Below the pieces are notes generated by a model, which saw only the letters and a list, made by a program, of their open reading frames with translations, was not told the origin of the DNA and did no database searches. The position numbers were made by a program, and so were the translations under genes. From JBCCMB01 sp039026555 (GTDB lineage: Bacteria; Pseudomonadota; Alphaproteobacteria; Caulobacterales; Hyphomonadaceae), in assembly GCA_039026555.1 (NCBI GenBank), contig JBCCMB010000036.1, forward strand, positions 1 to 22,383: a stretch of 22,383 nt of DNA, written 5' to 3'. Positions 7,763-15,441 of this stretch are shown piece by piece; position 1 is the stretch's first letter; the number at the start of each line of letters is the position of its first letter.

Positions 7763-10105
7763 TTGGGATCTAGGCTTTTGGGTATCTTATCTTTCTTTTT
7801 TGGGTCGATAGCCGTCGCGCCGGATCGCGCTGATTGGGTGCGGGCGGAACAATTCGCCGCCTATATCAAAACCGCGCCCTACGCCGCCTTGGCGACGGCG
7901 ATCAACAGCGCGCTTTTGACTTATGCGTATTGGGGAGAAAGCGCCCGTTCCGTGCTGATTGTCTGGTCTTACAGCGCGTTGCTGATGGCGTGCTATCTGA
8001 TGATCAATTCCATGCGCCGCACCGCCAGCGCCGTGATTTCCGAGCGTATTCTAAACCGCATCGCTCTGCATTCCGGCTGTGTGGGGATTATCTGGGGCGT
8101 GTTGTTCGCGGTTTTGTTGACCTCGGGCGATGAACAAGGGCGCGTGCTGACGGGCGTCGTCGCCGCCGGTATGATGTGCGGCGGCGCGTTCTTTTTGTCA
8201 GTGCTGCCGAAAGCGTCGTTCGCCTATATCACGCCGATGGCGCTTGGGGTTGTTGTCGGTGCGCTCGGCGCAGGACAATCCGCCTTCGCGGCCGGCGCTA
8301 TAATGATCGTTGTCTATGCGCTGCTGCTTCAGCGAGGGGTCACATGGCTCGCCGACAGTTTCGTGTCCGGGCGCATCAAAGCCGTCGCATTGGCCGAAAG
8401 CTCCGACGTCATTAGCTTGCTGTTGCATGACTTCGAAACCCATTCGTCCGACTGGCTCTGGGAAATTGACGCCGACGGTCATCTAAACCGCGTTTCCAAG
8501 CGGTTTGCGGAAGCGGTGATGCGGCCCCGCGAAACGCTTGAGGGCGAGCACTTTCTGCACTTCTTCGACGATGCCTACGCAGAACAATTGCAAGAGATGT
8601 TCGATCATCAGCGTCCGTTTCGTGAATTGATCGTTCCCGTTGAAATCGCCGGCGAGCGGCGTTGGTGGTCGATCAGCGCCCGGCCGCAGATCAATGAGGC
8701 GGATGAGCTGACCGGCTATCGCGGCGTGTGTTCCGATGTGACGGACGCGAAAGCGGCTGAAGCTAAGATCGCTTACATGGCGCATTATGATGCGCTCACC
8801 AAACTGCCCAATCGAACGACGATGACCACGGCGTTAGAACGCGCCGTGGAGCGGTCGAAAACCGCCGGCGAGCAGTTTGCGGTGTTGTGCGTCGATCTCG
8901 ACAAATTCAAATCGATAAACGACACCTTGGGCCATCCTGCCGGCGATACGTTGTTGCGGGGCGTTGCCAATCGTCTGATCGATTGCGTCGGCGCGCACGA
9001 CGTTGTTGCGCGCTTTGGCGGCGATGAATTCGTGGTCCTGAAAACACGCGTTGAAGATATCGATGAGGTCGAATTTTTGGGCGACACCATCGTCGACGCC
9101 CTGCTGGAGCCGTTCGATCTAAACGGTCAGCAAGCCATGATCAGCGGCAGCGTCGGCATCGCCTTTGCGCCCAAAGATGGCGATTCGGCGGAAGTTTTAT
9201 TGAAACATGCGGATTTGGCGCTTTATCGCGCGAAATCAAATGGTCGCGGCCGGACGCAATTCTTCGAAAGCTCTATGGATGAGGAAGCGCGTAAGCGCAT
9301 GGCGGTGGAGCATGATTTGCGGCGCGCGCTCTACGAGGGTGATGAATTGCGGCTGCACTTTCAGCCCTTGGTGCATGCAGCGACAACGGATGTGATCGGC
9401 TACGAGGCTTTGCTTCGATGGAATCGTCCCAATGGCGATGTGGTGATGCCGTCAGACTTCATCGATGTTGCAGAAGAAACAGGCTTGATTGTTCCTTTGG
9501 GCGAATGGGTTATCCGCCAAGCGATCCAAGAAGCGGCCCATTGGACGCATAAGGCGAACGTGGCGGTGAATTTGTCGCCGATCCAGATGAAAAACCCGGC
9601 TTTGATCTCCACTGTGGTCCAGGCTCTTGCGGCAACTGGTTTGCCGCCAAACCGGTTGGAATTAGAGATCACAGAATCTGTATTGATGCAGGAAACGGAC
9701 GCAAATTTGAAAACGCTGCATGCGTTGAAGGATTTGGGCGTTCAAATCGCCCTAGACGATTTCGGCACGGGGTATTCTTCGCTCAATTATCTGCGCGCCT
9801 TTCCGTTCGACAAAATCAAGATCGACAAATGCTTCGTGGAAGAAATGGAAGTGCGCAATGATTGCCGCGCGATTATCCGTGCGGTCATGTCCCTGGCGGT
9901 CAGCTTGGGCATGCGCGTTACGGCAGAAGGCGTCGAGAACGAACGTCAGGTGGAGTTGTTGACCGCAGAGGGATGCGTAGAGATGCAGGGATATCTGTAT
10001 TCTCGTCCGATTCCATGCGACCAGATCGCAAAAAGCGACGCCGTCGCGTCGGTCATCGCTGTGCCTGCCGACACGCTAAAGCGCTCGATCAAGCGTCTCG
10101 CTTAG
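7763..10105 (+). CDS. Membrane PAS-GGDEF-EAL protein, c-di-GMP cyclase/phosphodiesterase
   Basis: Encodes up to 780 residues. Domain order: an N-terminal membrane sensor of about six helices (about 35-200), a PAS-like domain (about 225-330, opening SSDWLWEIDADGHL), GGDEF (about 340-500), and EAL (about 515-765). The cyclase signature RFGGDEF is intact (G419-F423). The inhibitory RxxD site is not: the aligned stretch reads GAHD, so product inhibition through that site is unlikely. The phosphodiesterase motifs look complete: YEALLRW (E548), NLSPIQM, ELEITESVLM, DDFGTGYSSLNYL, KIKIDK and AEGVEN. Both activities are therefore possible. Start: no ATG precedes the first helices; TTG 7763 is the longest start and TTG 7778 an alternative, both with imperfect ribosome sites, so the exact N-terminus is uncertain. 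Its job is inner-membrane sensing that sets c-di-GMP, hence motile versus sessile state. Confidence 0.92.
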   Translation: MGSRLLGILSFFFGSIAVAPDRADWVRAEQFAAYIKTAPYAALATAINSALLTYAYWGESARSVLIVWSYSALLMACYLMINSMRRTASAVISERILNRIALHSGCVGIIWGVLFAVLLTSGDEQGRVLTGVVAAGMMCGGAFFLSVLPKASFAYITPMALGVVVGALGAGQSAFAAGAIMIVVYALLLQRGVTWLADSFVSGRIKAVALAESSDVISLLLHDFETHSSDWLWEIDADGHLNRVSKRFAEAVMRPRETLEGEHFLHFFDDAYAEQLQEMFDHQRPFRELIVPVEIAGERRWWSISARPQINEADELTGYRGVCSDVTDAKAAEAKIAYMAHYDALTKLPNRTTMTTALERAVERSKTAGEQFAVLCVDLDKFKSINDTLGHPAGDTLLRGVANRLIDCVGAHDVVARFGGDEFVVLKTRVEDIDEVEFLGDTIVDALLEPFDLNGQQAMISGSVGIAFAPKDGDSAEVLLKHADLALYRAKSNGRGRTQFFESSMDEEARKRMAVEHDLRRALYEGDELRLHFQPLVHAATTDVIGYEALLRWNRPNGDVVMPSDFIDVAEETGLIVPLGEWVIRQAIQEAAHWTHKANVAVNLSPIQMKNPALISTVVQALAATGLPPNRLELEITESVLMQETDANLKTLHALKDLGVQIALDDFGTGYSSLNYLRAFPFDKIKIDKCFVEEMEVRNDCRAIIRAVMSLAVSLGMRVTAEGVENERQVELLTAEGCVEMQGYLYSRPIPCDQIAKSDAVASVIAVPADTLKRSIKRLA

Positions 10106-10210
10106 CTTTATTCCGCGCCGAAGTGCGCCGGGCTTTGCTTTCCTCCTATAAAGTCTATCGTTAGAGAGTGGAAGCTTTGCGATGGCGACATCGCTCATCT
10201 AGGAGCGGAT

Positions 10211-11281
10211 ATGGCGGCGCGGTCGAAAGCGAAGAAACCGATCAGCATGGCTTTGCAGGGCGGGGGGGCGCATGGCGCGTTCACCTGGGGGGTGTTGGAC
10301 CGCGTTCTTGAAGACGGTCGGCTGGATATTAAGGCGATCACTGCGACGTCCGCCGGTGCGATGAATGCGGTCGCGATGGCGGCCGGCTGGGCGCAGGGCG
10401 GTGCGGACGGCGCACGACATGGCCTGCAGGTCTTTTGGCGAAACATCTCGCAAGCCGGGGCGCCTTTTGCGCCTTTCTCTCAAGCCCCGCCCATGCCGGA
10501 GGAATTTAAGGCCCTGAACCCCTTCGCCGCTTGGACGCCCTCGGCGTTTGCGTCGGCTCTGTCGAATTTCGCCAGCCCGTATGACCTTAATCCATTCGAC
10601 CTTAATCCCCTCAGAGACGTCGTTGAACACAGCATTGATTTTGACGCGATCCGGAACGGGCCGATCGAGCTCTTCCTGTCCGCAACGCATGTTGAGACAG
10701 GCCGAGCGCGCGTGTTTACAGGCGAAGAAGTCGGCGTCGATGCGACCTTGGCGTCTGCGTGTCTTCCGCAGACCTTCAAGGCCGTGGAGATTGATGGCGA
10801 ACCCTATTGGGATGGCGGCTATATGGGCAATCCGGCGCTGTTTCCGATCATTTATTCCAAGGCGCCGAAAGATGTTCTCCTAGTTCTGCTGAACCCCTTG
10901 TTTCGGGCGGGTACGCCCAGAACCGCCGGCGAGATTCAAGACCGGTTGAATGAGATCAGCTTCAACTCGTCCCTCATCGGCGAATTGCGCGCGGTGTCTT
11001 TCGTTCAGCGTCTACTGGATGAAAATTGGCTGACCGATCGGGTTCGACGCAAATATCGGAGGCTCAACGTCCACGCCATTCGCGGCGGTCAAAGCCTGAG
11101 CGATCTTAGCGTCTCGACGAAGTACGACACGCGCTGGGAGTTTTTGATCGATTTGCGCGACCGGGGACGCGATTACGCCGAGTCTTGGCTGACGACGTGT
11201 TTTTCACGTGTCGGCAAAGCGTCCTCGATTGATGTCCGAGATGTGTTTTTGGGCCTAGACGGCGTCAATCATTCGAGATGA
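10211..11281 (+). CDS. Patatin-like phospholipase / acyl hydrolase
   Basis: Encodes 356 residues. The Ser-Asp dyad fold of patatins is visible: the oxyanion loop QGGGAHGAF (residues 16-24), the nucleophile Ser47 in ATSAGAM, and Asp201 in WDGGYMGNPAL. The usual GXSXG elbow reads A-T-S-A-G, with Ala in place of the first Gly, which is tolerated in some lines. There is no signal peptide, so it should be cytosolic or peripheral at the membrane, hydrolysing an acyl ester (phospholipid or similar) of unknown identity. ATG 10211 has an AGGAGC ribosome site. The gap from the GGDEF-EAL gene is 105 bases without an evident terminator, and uvrB starts 31 bases after its stop, so it may be cotranscribed with uvrB. 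Confidence 0.87.
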   Translation: MAARSKAKKPISMALQGGGAHGAFTWGVLDRVLEDGRLDIKAITATSAGAMNAVAMAAGWAQGGADGARHGLQVFWRNISQAGAPFAPFSQAPPMPEEFKALNPFAAWTPSAFASALSNFASPYDLNPFDLNPLRDVVEHSIDFDAIRNGPIELFLSATHVETGRARVFTGEEVGVDATLASACLPQTFKAVEIDGEPYWDGGYMGNPALFPIIYSKAPKDVLLVLLNPLFRAGTPRTAGEIQDRLNEISFNSSLIGELRAVSFVQRLLDENWLTDRVRRKYRRLNVHAIRGGQSLSDLSVSTKYDTRWEFLIDLRDRGRDYAESWLTTCFSRVGKASSIDVRDVFLGLDGVNHSR

Positions 11282-11312
11282 CAAGCGGCTGGGATCACCC
11301 CATATTCCGCCC

Positions 11313-13484
11313 ATGGCTCATTCATCTTCTCGCAATCGCGGCGTGTCCGAAGCGCCAGGCGCCGACTTCGTGTTCGACGGCGCGGAAGAATTGCTTCCGC
11401 CCGCCGTTTGGACGCCGCATCGCCCTGATCGCGAATGGCAAAAATTCGAAGGCGGAAGAAAGTTCGAACTCGTCTCCGATTATGCGCCGGCCGGCGATCA
11501 GCCCGAAGCGATCCAAGATTTGGTCGATGGCGTGCGCGAGAATGAGATGGACCAAGTCCTGTTGGGCGTAACCGGCTCCGGCAAGACGTTCACGATGGCG
11601 AGCGTCATCAATGAAGTTCAGCGTCCAGCACTAATCTTAGCACATAACAAAACGCTGGCGGCCCAGCTCTACGCGGAGTTCAAGAGCTTCTTTCCGAAGA
11701 ATTCGGTCGAGTATTTCGTCTCATACTATGATTACTACATGCCCGAAGCGTATGTGCCGCGCACGGACACGTATATCGAGAAAGAAAGCTCCATCAATGA
11801 AGCCATCGACCGCATGCGCCACTCGGCGACGCGCGCGGTTTTGGAACGAGACGATGTCATCATCGTCGCCTCGGTCTCCTGCATTTACGGCATCGGATCG
11901 GTTGAATCTTATTCCGCTATGACCTTCACCCTGGCCGAGGGCGATCGCAAAGACCCAGGCCAAGTGGCTGCGGACCTCGTCGCGCTGCAATACAAGCGCA
12001 ACGACATGGCGTTCGGCCGAGGAACCTTCCGCATGAAGGGCGATGTTTTAGACGTTTGGCCCGTCCACCAGGAAGACCGCGCCTGGAAGATCTCTTTTTT
12101 CGGCGACGAGGTGGAGAGCATTGTCGAATTCGATCCGCTGACCGGCAAGAAAACCGACAATCTCGGCAAGATGAAAATCTACGCTAACAGCCATTACGTC
12201 ACCCCGCGCCCCACGCTCAACCAGGCCGTGGAGCACATCAAACAAGAGATGCGCACCCAGGTGAATTGGTTCGAACAGCACGGCAAGCTGCTGGAGGCTC
12301 AGCGCCTGCAACAGCGCACTGAATTCGACATGGAGATGATGACGGCGACGGGCTCTTGCGCCGGCATCGAGAACTATTCGCGCTATCTCACCGGCCGCAA
12401 ACCCGGCGAGCCGCCGCCCACAATGTTTGAATATCTGCCCGAAAACGCGCTCATCTTCGTGGATGAAAGCCACCAGACCATTCCGCAATTGGGCGCGATG
12501 TATAAGGGCGACTTCTCTCGCAAGCACACCCTGGCCGAGTACGGCTTCCGCCTGCCCAGCTGTAAGGACAATCGCCCCCTCAAATTTGAGGAATGGGAGG
12601 CGATGCGCCCGCAGACCGTGCATGTCTCCGCCACGCCGGGACCTTGGGAATTGGAGCGGACCGGCGGCGTTTTCACCGAGCAAGTGATCCGCCCGACGCA
12701 TTTGGTGGATCCGCCCGTGGAGGTGCGTCCTGTGTCGACGGACGGCGCCAATCAGGTGGACGACGTGATCGCGGAGGTGAAAGCCGTCGCCGCCAATGGT
12801 TTCCGCTCCCTCATCACCACGCTGACTAAGAAAATGGCGGAGGACCTCACCGAATACATGCACGAGCAGGGCGTGAAAGTCCGCTATATGCACTCGGACA
12901 TCGACACGGTGGAGCGCATCGAGATCATCCGCGATCTGCGCCTGAGCGCGTTCGACGTTCTGATCGGCATCAACCTTTTGCGCGAGGGATTGGACATCCC
13001 CGAATGCGCCTTCGTCGGCATTTTGGATGCGGACAAGGAAGGCTTCCTCCGCTCGGAAACCAGCTTGGTGCAGACCATCGGCCGCGCGGCGCGTAATTCA
13101 GAAGCGCGCGTCGTGCTTTATGCCGACCAGATCACCGGCTCGATGGAGCGCGCCATGGCGGAAACCGAACGCCGCCGCGCCAAACAGATGGAGCACAATA
13201 CGGAAAACGGCTTCGCGCCGAAAACCGTCGTCCGCAAAGTGGAAGACATCCTCGAAGATCTCGGCCAGTCAAAACAGAGCATGCTGCCCAAAGGCCGAGG
13301 CGCCGCGAACAAGCGTCCGAAGGGCGTCGCAGAAGAGGCCCCGGCTGGGCACAATCTCGCCGCGGTCATTTCGGATCTCGAAAAACGCATGCGCGACGCG
13401 GCGGCGAATTTGGAGTTTGAGGAGGCGGCCGCGTTACGCGATGAGGTGAAACGGCTGCGGGACCAAGACCTAGGGCTCGCGTGA
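11313..13484 (+). CDS. uvrB: UvrB, excinuclease ABC subunit B (helicase-like damage verifier)
   Basis: Encodes 723 residues. Nucleotide-excision repair factor that takes damaged DNA from UvrA, checks the lesion with its beta-hairpin and recruits UvrC. Motifs are the Walker A GVTGSGKT (G85-T92), the hairpin region YYDYYMPEAYVP, the Walker-B-like DESH (about 384-387) followed by QTIPQLGAMY, GINLLREGLDIPE and QTIGRAARN of the C-terminal motor domain, and a terminal UVR motif (AAVISDLEKRM through RDEVKRLRD) that contacts UvrC or UvrA. It carries about 45 extra N-terminal residues ahead of the FELVSDYAPAGDQPEAI block where enterobacterial UvrB begins, which is common in alphaproteobacteria. Immediately after the stop lies a diverged second copy of its last codons (13533-13586). 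Codon use matches the surrounding chromosome. A long antisense ORF inside it is a shadow. Confidence 0.97.
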   Translation: MAHSSSRNRGVSEAPGADFVFDGAEELLPPAVWTPHRPDREWQKFEGGRKFELVSDYAPAGDQPEAIQDLVDGVRENEMDQVLLGVTGSGKTFTMASVINEVQRPALILAHNKTLAAQLYAEFKSFFPKNSVEYFVSYYDYYMPEAYVPRTDTYIEKESSINEAIDRMRHSATRAVLERDDVIIVASVSCIYGIGSVESYSAMTFTLAEGDRKDPGQVAADLVALQYKRNDMAFGRGTFRMKGDVLDVWPVHQEDRAWKISFFGDEVESIVEFDPLTGKKTDNLGKMKIYANSHYVTPRPTLNQAVEHIKQEMRTQVNWFEQHGKLLEAQRLQQRTEFDMEMMTATGSCAGIENYSRYLTGRKPGEPPPTMFEYLPENALIFVDESHQTIPQLGAMYKGDFSRKHTLAEYGFRLPSCKDNRPLKFEEWEAMRPQTVHVSATPGPWELERTGGVFTEQVIRPTHLVDPPVEVRPVSTDGANQVDDVIAEVKAVAANGFRSLITTLTKKMAEDLTEYMHEQGVKVRYMHSDIDTVERIEIIRDLRLSAFDVLIGINLLREGLDIPECAFVGILDADKEGFLRSETSLVQTIGRAARNSEARVVLYADQITGSMERAMAETERRRAKQMEHNTENGFAPKTVVRKVEDILEDLGQSKQSMLPKGRGAANKRPKGVAEEAPAGHNLAAVISDLEKRMRDAAANLEFEEAAALRDEVKRLRDQDLGLA

Positions 13485-13510
13485 GGTTGGTAAGAATTTG
13501 GTGTTTGAGG

Positions 13511-13529
13511 GTCGATGCGCAGCATCGAC
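13511..13529. repeat. Perfect 8-bp stem hairpin between uvrB and its remnant
   Basis: gtcgatgc and gcatcgac flank a 3-base loop (gca). The hairpin sits between the uvrB stop and the duplicated uvrB tail. There is no T-run behind it, so it is not a classic intrinsic terminator. In build it resembles the variable hairpins of the repeat arrays at 15143-16005, and it could be a stray palindromic element of the same kind. Confidence 0.6.
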
Positions 13530-13532
13530 GCG

Positions 13533-13586
13533 GCGTTGCGGGATGAGGTGAAGCGGTTAAGGGATGGGGAGTTGGGGTTGTTTTGA
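13533..13586 (+). pseudogene. Diverged duplicate of the uvrB 3' end
   Basis: Seventeen codons plus TGA translate as ALRDEVKRLRDGELGLF, against ALRDEVKRLRDQDLGLA at the true end of uvrB 49 bases upstream. Fourteen of 17 residues are identical, yet many codons differ synonymously (for example TTA/TTG, CGC/CGG, AAA/AAG, CTG/TTA, CGG/AGG, CTC/TTG). That much silent divergence argues against a recent tandem duplication. It fits the tail of a different uvrB left behind when one allele replaced another, or a very old duplication. The frame continues upstream into the hairpin as SMRSIDA and has no further similarity that I can see. It is a remnant, not a working gene. Confidence 0.72.
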
Positions 13587-13709
13587 CAGTCTGTATAGCG
13601 CAACTATGGATTTTTGTCTGGTGAAGCTATTTGCAAAACAGTTCCAGAATGAGCGTCAGTTAGAGTGATCGAAATTTGTATTCCACGATATATTGCCTGC
13701 TCGAATAGT

Positions 13710-14192
13710 CTATTCGAAGAAGTTGCCTTGTTTAGGGTCTGGGCGCTTATCTCGTTTTTGCTTTGGAACGTCAGCCACTATTTTCATGGCCTGTTCGATA
13801 TTGTTTATAACTAAACGGAATTCGTCATCGCCAAGTAGGTCTACCGCCTCTATAGAGCGGACACTTAACTCTCGCTCGGCACCAACCTTCGGTGCGGACA
13901 TCTCCAGCCAGTGAAACCCTTCTAAATCGGGGTTATTGTCCAGAACGCCTACTTTAAGCATTGAAGCCCAAAGTCTGAATTCGAATGGAGATAGCGACAA
14001 ATTTTTCCAGACTTGTCCGGCTAATATAAGCGACTTGCCATCTACGTTAGCGACGCCGATGGGTTTGAGCGTCACTTTGAGATTGCGAGAAAGAACAATG
14101 GGTATGGGTCTTATCGGTCGGAACCATTTGACTTGGTGCAGTTGTGTATAATGGCGTACGAGCGGGAGCGTTTCCAATGCCGCCTTTCTCAT
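13710..14192 (-). CDS. Unrecognised protein, third gene of the Panacea operon
   Basis: Encodes 160 residues. Its ATG overlaps the stop of the gene before it (ATGA, 14189-14192), a sign of translational coupling. The sequence is mixed alpha/beta. It has a beta-rich first half (RPIPIVLSRNLKVTLKPIG, then GKSLILAGQVW), a middle with LSPFEFRLWASMLKVG, a segment ELSVRSIEAVDLLGDDEFRL, and a charged, disordered-looking tail (KQKRDKRPDPKQGNFFE). There is no signal peptide or membrane segment. I do not recognise the family and see no known toxin motif. Codon use is clearly more AT-rich than in uvrB, in line with acquisition together with its two upstream partners. In this position it is a candidate toxin or effector partner for the Panacea protein; that is inference from context only. 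Confidence 0.72.
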   Translation of the reverse strand: MRKAALETLPLVRHYTQLHQVKWFRPIRPIPIVLSRNLKVTLKPIGVANVDGKSLILAGQVWKNLSLSPFEFRLWASMLKVGVLDNNPDLEGFHWLEMSAPKVGAERELSVRSIEAVDLLGDDEFRLVINNIEQAMKIVADVPKQKRDKRPDPKQGNFFE

Positions 14193-14410
14193 TGGGCCAT
14201 TTTTTCAATTTTCGCCTGCCCAACTAAAAAATCGTAATCAGATCCTGCAAGGAGGCGTTTAGTATATTCGATCGCTGGCCAAGTCTGGATCGGTATTTTT
14301 TTTGAGAGAAACGCCAGTATTGCATCGGCTGTTTCTGCTGGAGTTGGTCTAATTAGCGCACATAGATGTGCTGCGGAAGGAGGGTTAGAAATACCTTTAA
14401 TGTTTGACAT
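14189..14410 (-). CDS. Small unrecognised protein, second gene of the Panacea operon
   Basis: Encodes 73 residues from ATG 14410. An in-frame ATG at 14449 would give 86 residues and a 53-base overlap with the preceding gene; neither start has a clear ribosome site, and 14410 is preferred because it leaves only a 14-base overlap. The product is small and helical, with PTPAETADAILAFLSKKIP, then WPAIEYTKRLLAGSDYDFL and a charged end KIEKMAQ. No domain is recognised. It overlaps genes on both sides (the Panacea gene before, ATGA with the next gene after), so the three almost certainly form one transcript with coupled translation. It could be a toxin, an adaptor, or part of a three-component antitoxin system. 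Confidence 0.65.
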   Translation of the reverse strand: MSNIKGISNPPSAAHLCALIRPTPAETADAILAFLSKKIPIQTWPAIEYTKRLLAGSDYDFLVGQAKIEKMAQ

Positions 14411-14921
14411 AGTCCGAATCAGTTCCCGGAATTTTTGATCCCTTAACATACCCCAAAATCAAATCATCTGTAATCTTCATTCCGACATTCGGCGCGGTGC
14501 CATTCCAAACCAAATCCCACGGGCTACCCGGGAGGTGGGATAGCGCCACGAGAGTGCCAGGACTCATTATTTTGTACTCGTTGAAACGATACTTAATGTA
14601 TGAAGTTTCAAATTCTATATCTGAATAATCAGCAATAACTTCATTTCCTGTTTTGGAATCAATTTTGGTGGCTCTTGAAGTAATATGGTTGCTGCCATGA
14701 ATCTTAAACTGATGATATATTAGCGGAAGAACAGGGCCGTATTGCCATGCTTCAAAAGTCAATTGTGAAAGCTTGTAGCCACGTTCGGCGATACTATCAG
14801 AATTGATGAAGTATAGGATTTTGTTGAGCGATAGATTCGTCATCGCAAAACGCTCTGCGTCTGCAATGTCTAGCAGTGCATTAGCTAACGCTCGTGGATC
14901 ATATCCCATTCCTATGTTCAT
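14397..14921 (-). CDS. Panacea-domain (DUF4065, SocA-like) antitoxin-type protein
   Basis: Encodes 174 residues. The start ATG 14921 has an AGGTCAGGA ribosome site 7-8 bases upstream; an in-frame TTG at 14945 is rejected. The Panacea pattern is visible: LSLNKILYFIN (about 31-40), then TFEAWQYGPVLPLIYHQFK (about 55-73), and C-terminal SHLPGSPWDLVWNG with DDLILGYVKG (about 152-161). Panacea is known as the versatile neutralising domain of PanA antitoxins and of the ClpXP-adaptor antitoxin SocA. It is found beside many unrelated toxins and in some phages. Here it leads a three-gene overlapping operon in an AT-rich stretch. The identification by eye is good; the role as antitoxin follows from the family, and the partner is not identified. 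Confidence 0.8.
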   Translation of the reverse strand: MNIGMGYDPRALANALLDIADAERFAMTNLSLNKILYFINSDSIAERGYKLSQLTFEAWQYGPVLPLIYHQFKIHGSNHITSRATKIDSKTGNEVIADYSDIEFETSYIKYRFNEYKIMSPGTLVALSHLPGSPWDLVWNGTAPNVGMKITDDLILGYVKGSKIPGTDSDYVKH

Positions 14922-14976
14922 ATAATGTTCCTGACCTTCATACAACCCTTCATACTTGAGTCTAGGTTATAGGTTA

Positions 14977-15005
14977 ATATTATTGTTCGTTGTTAGCGTT
15001 CTCAA
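14977..15005 (-). promoter_or_regulatory. Possible sigma70-type promoter for the Panacea operon
   Basis: On the minus strand TTGAGA (5 of 6 to the -35 consensus, 15000-15005) is followed after exactly 17 bases by TAATAT (4 of 6 to the -10 consensus, 14977-14982). Transcription would begin near 14970, giving a leader of roughly 50 bases before ATG 14921. It is a reasonable match in AT-rich DNA, where chance matches are common. Confidence 0.35.
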
Positions 15006-15142
15006 ACTGCGTTTTGCTTTGCATCGGCACTAAGCCTCCTCCAGTAACTCTACCCCCTGGGCATGGACATTCCCAACTTTGGGGCGGACGGGCCAGGCGT
15101 GCATGTCGGCGGCGGGGAAGGGCGCCATGAAAGCTGTCGTGG

Positions 15143-15441
15143 TCCCAGCTTTCGCTGGGATGGCGGTGGGGTTGGTGGTTCAGCTTTGGTGATTCTGGAA
15201 GCGGGCCGTCAGGCCCGTGGTCCCAGCGGAGGCTGGGATCCAGGCTCGGGGAAATGTGCGCCTTAGGCGCACTTTGTTTGTTGAAGCTGGATCCCAACTT
15301 TCGTTGGGACCGCGGCTTCGCCGCTTCCATGTTGAGATTTCAGCTGGATCCCAACTTTCGTTGGGAACACGGCTTTCGCCGTTTCCAGGTTGAGGGTTTG
15401 CGATGGATCCCAATCTTTGTTTGCGTACGCGGCTGTCGCCG
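15143..15441. repeat. Left array of double-hairpin palindromic repeats
   Basis: A cluster of stem-loops beside the GIY-YIG gene. Conserved-type hairpins (TCCCA-rich arm): 15143-15160, 15221-15238, 15292-15309 and 15349-15366, each a perfect 7-bp stem with a 4-base loop. Variable-type hairpins: 15202-15217 (cgggcc/ggcccg), 15256-15272 (gtgcgcc/ggcgcac), 15312-15324 (gcggc/gccgc), 15369-15382 (acggc/gccgt) and 15430-15441 (cggc/gccg). A unit is one conserved hairpin followed within 2-3 bases by one variable hairpin and a spacer. Units left of about 15275 are in reverse orientation and those to the right forward. The variable stems differ in sequence but stay paired. Short ORFs reading through the array are artefacts. 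Confidence 0.85.

Noticed and set aside
11278..11571. 97-residue plus-strand ORF whose ATG overlaps the patatin stop
   Set aside because: The ATGA overlap is tempting, but the frame runs into the conserved part of uvrB out of phase; uvrB from 11313 explains the sequence.
12048..12893. 281-residue ORF on the minus strand inside uvrB
   Set aside because: It lies wholly antisense to a clear uvrB, is rich in His, Arg and Gly as expected from a GC-rich shadow frame, and has no ribosome site or family pattern.
13606..13668. 20-codon ORF beginning MDFCLVKLF between the uvrB remnant and the AT-rich operon
   Set aside because: Very short, no ribosome site, no similarity recognised.
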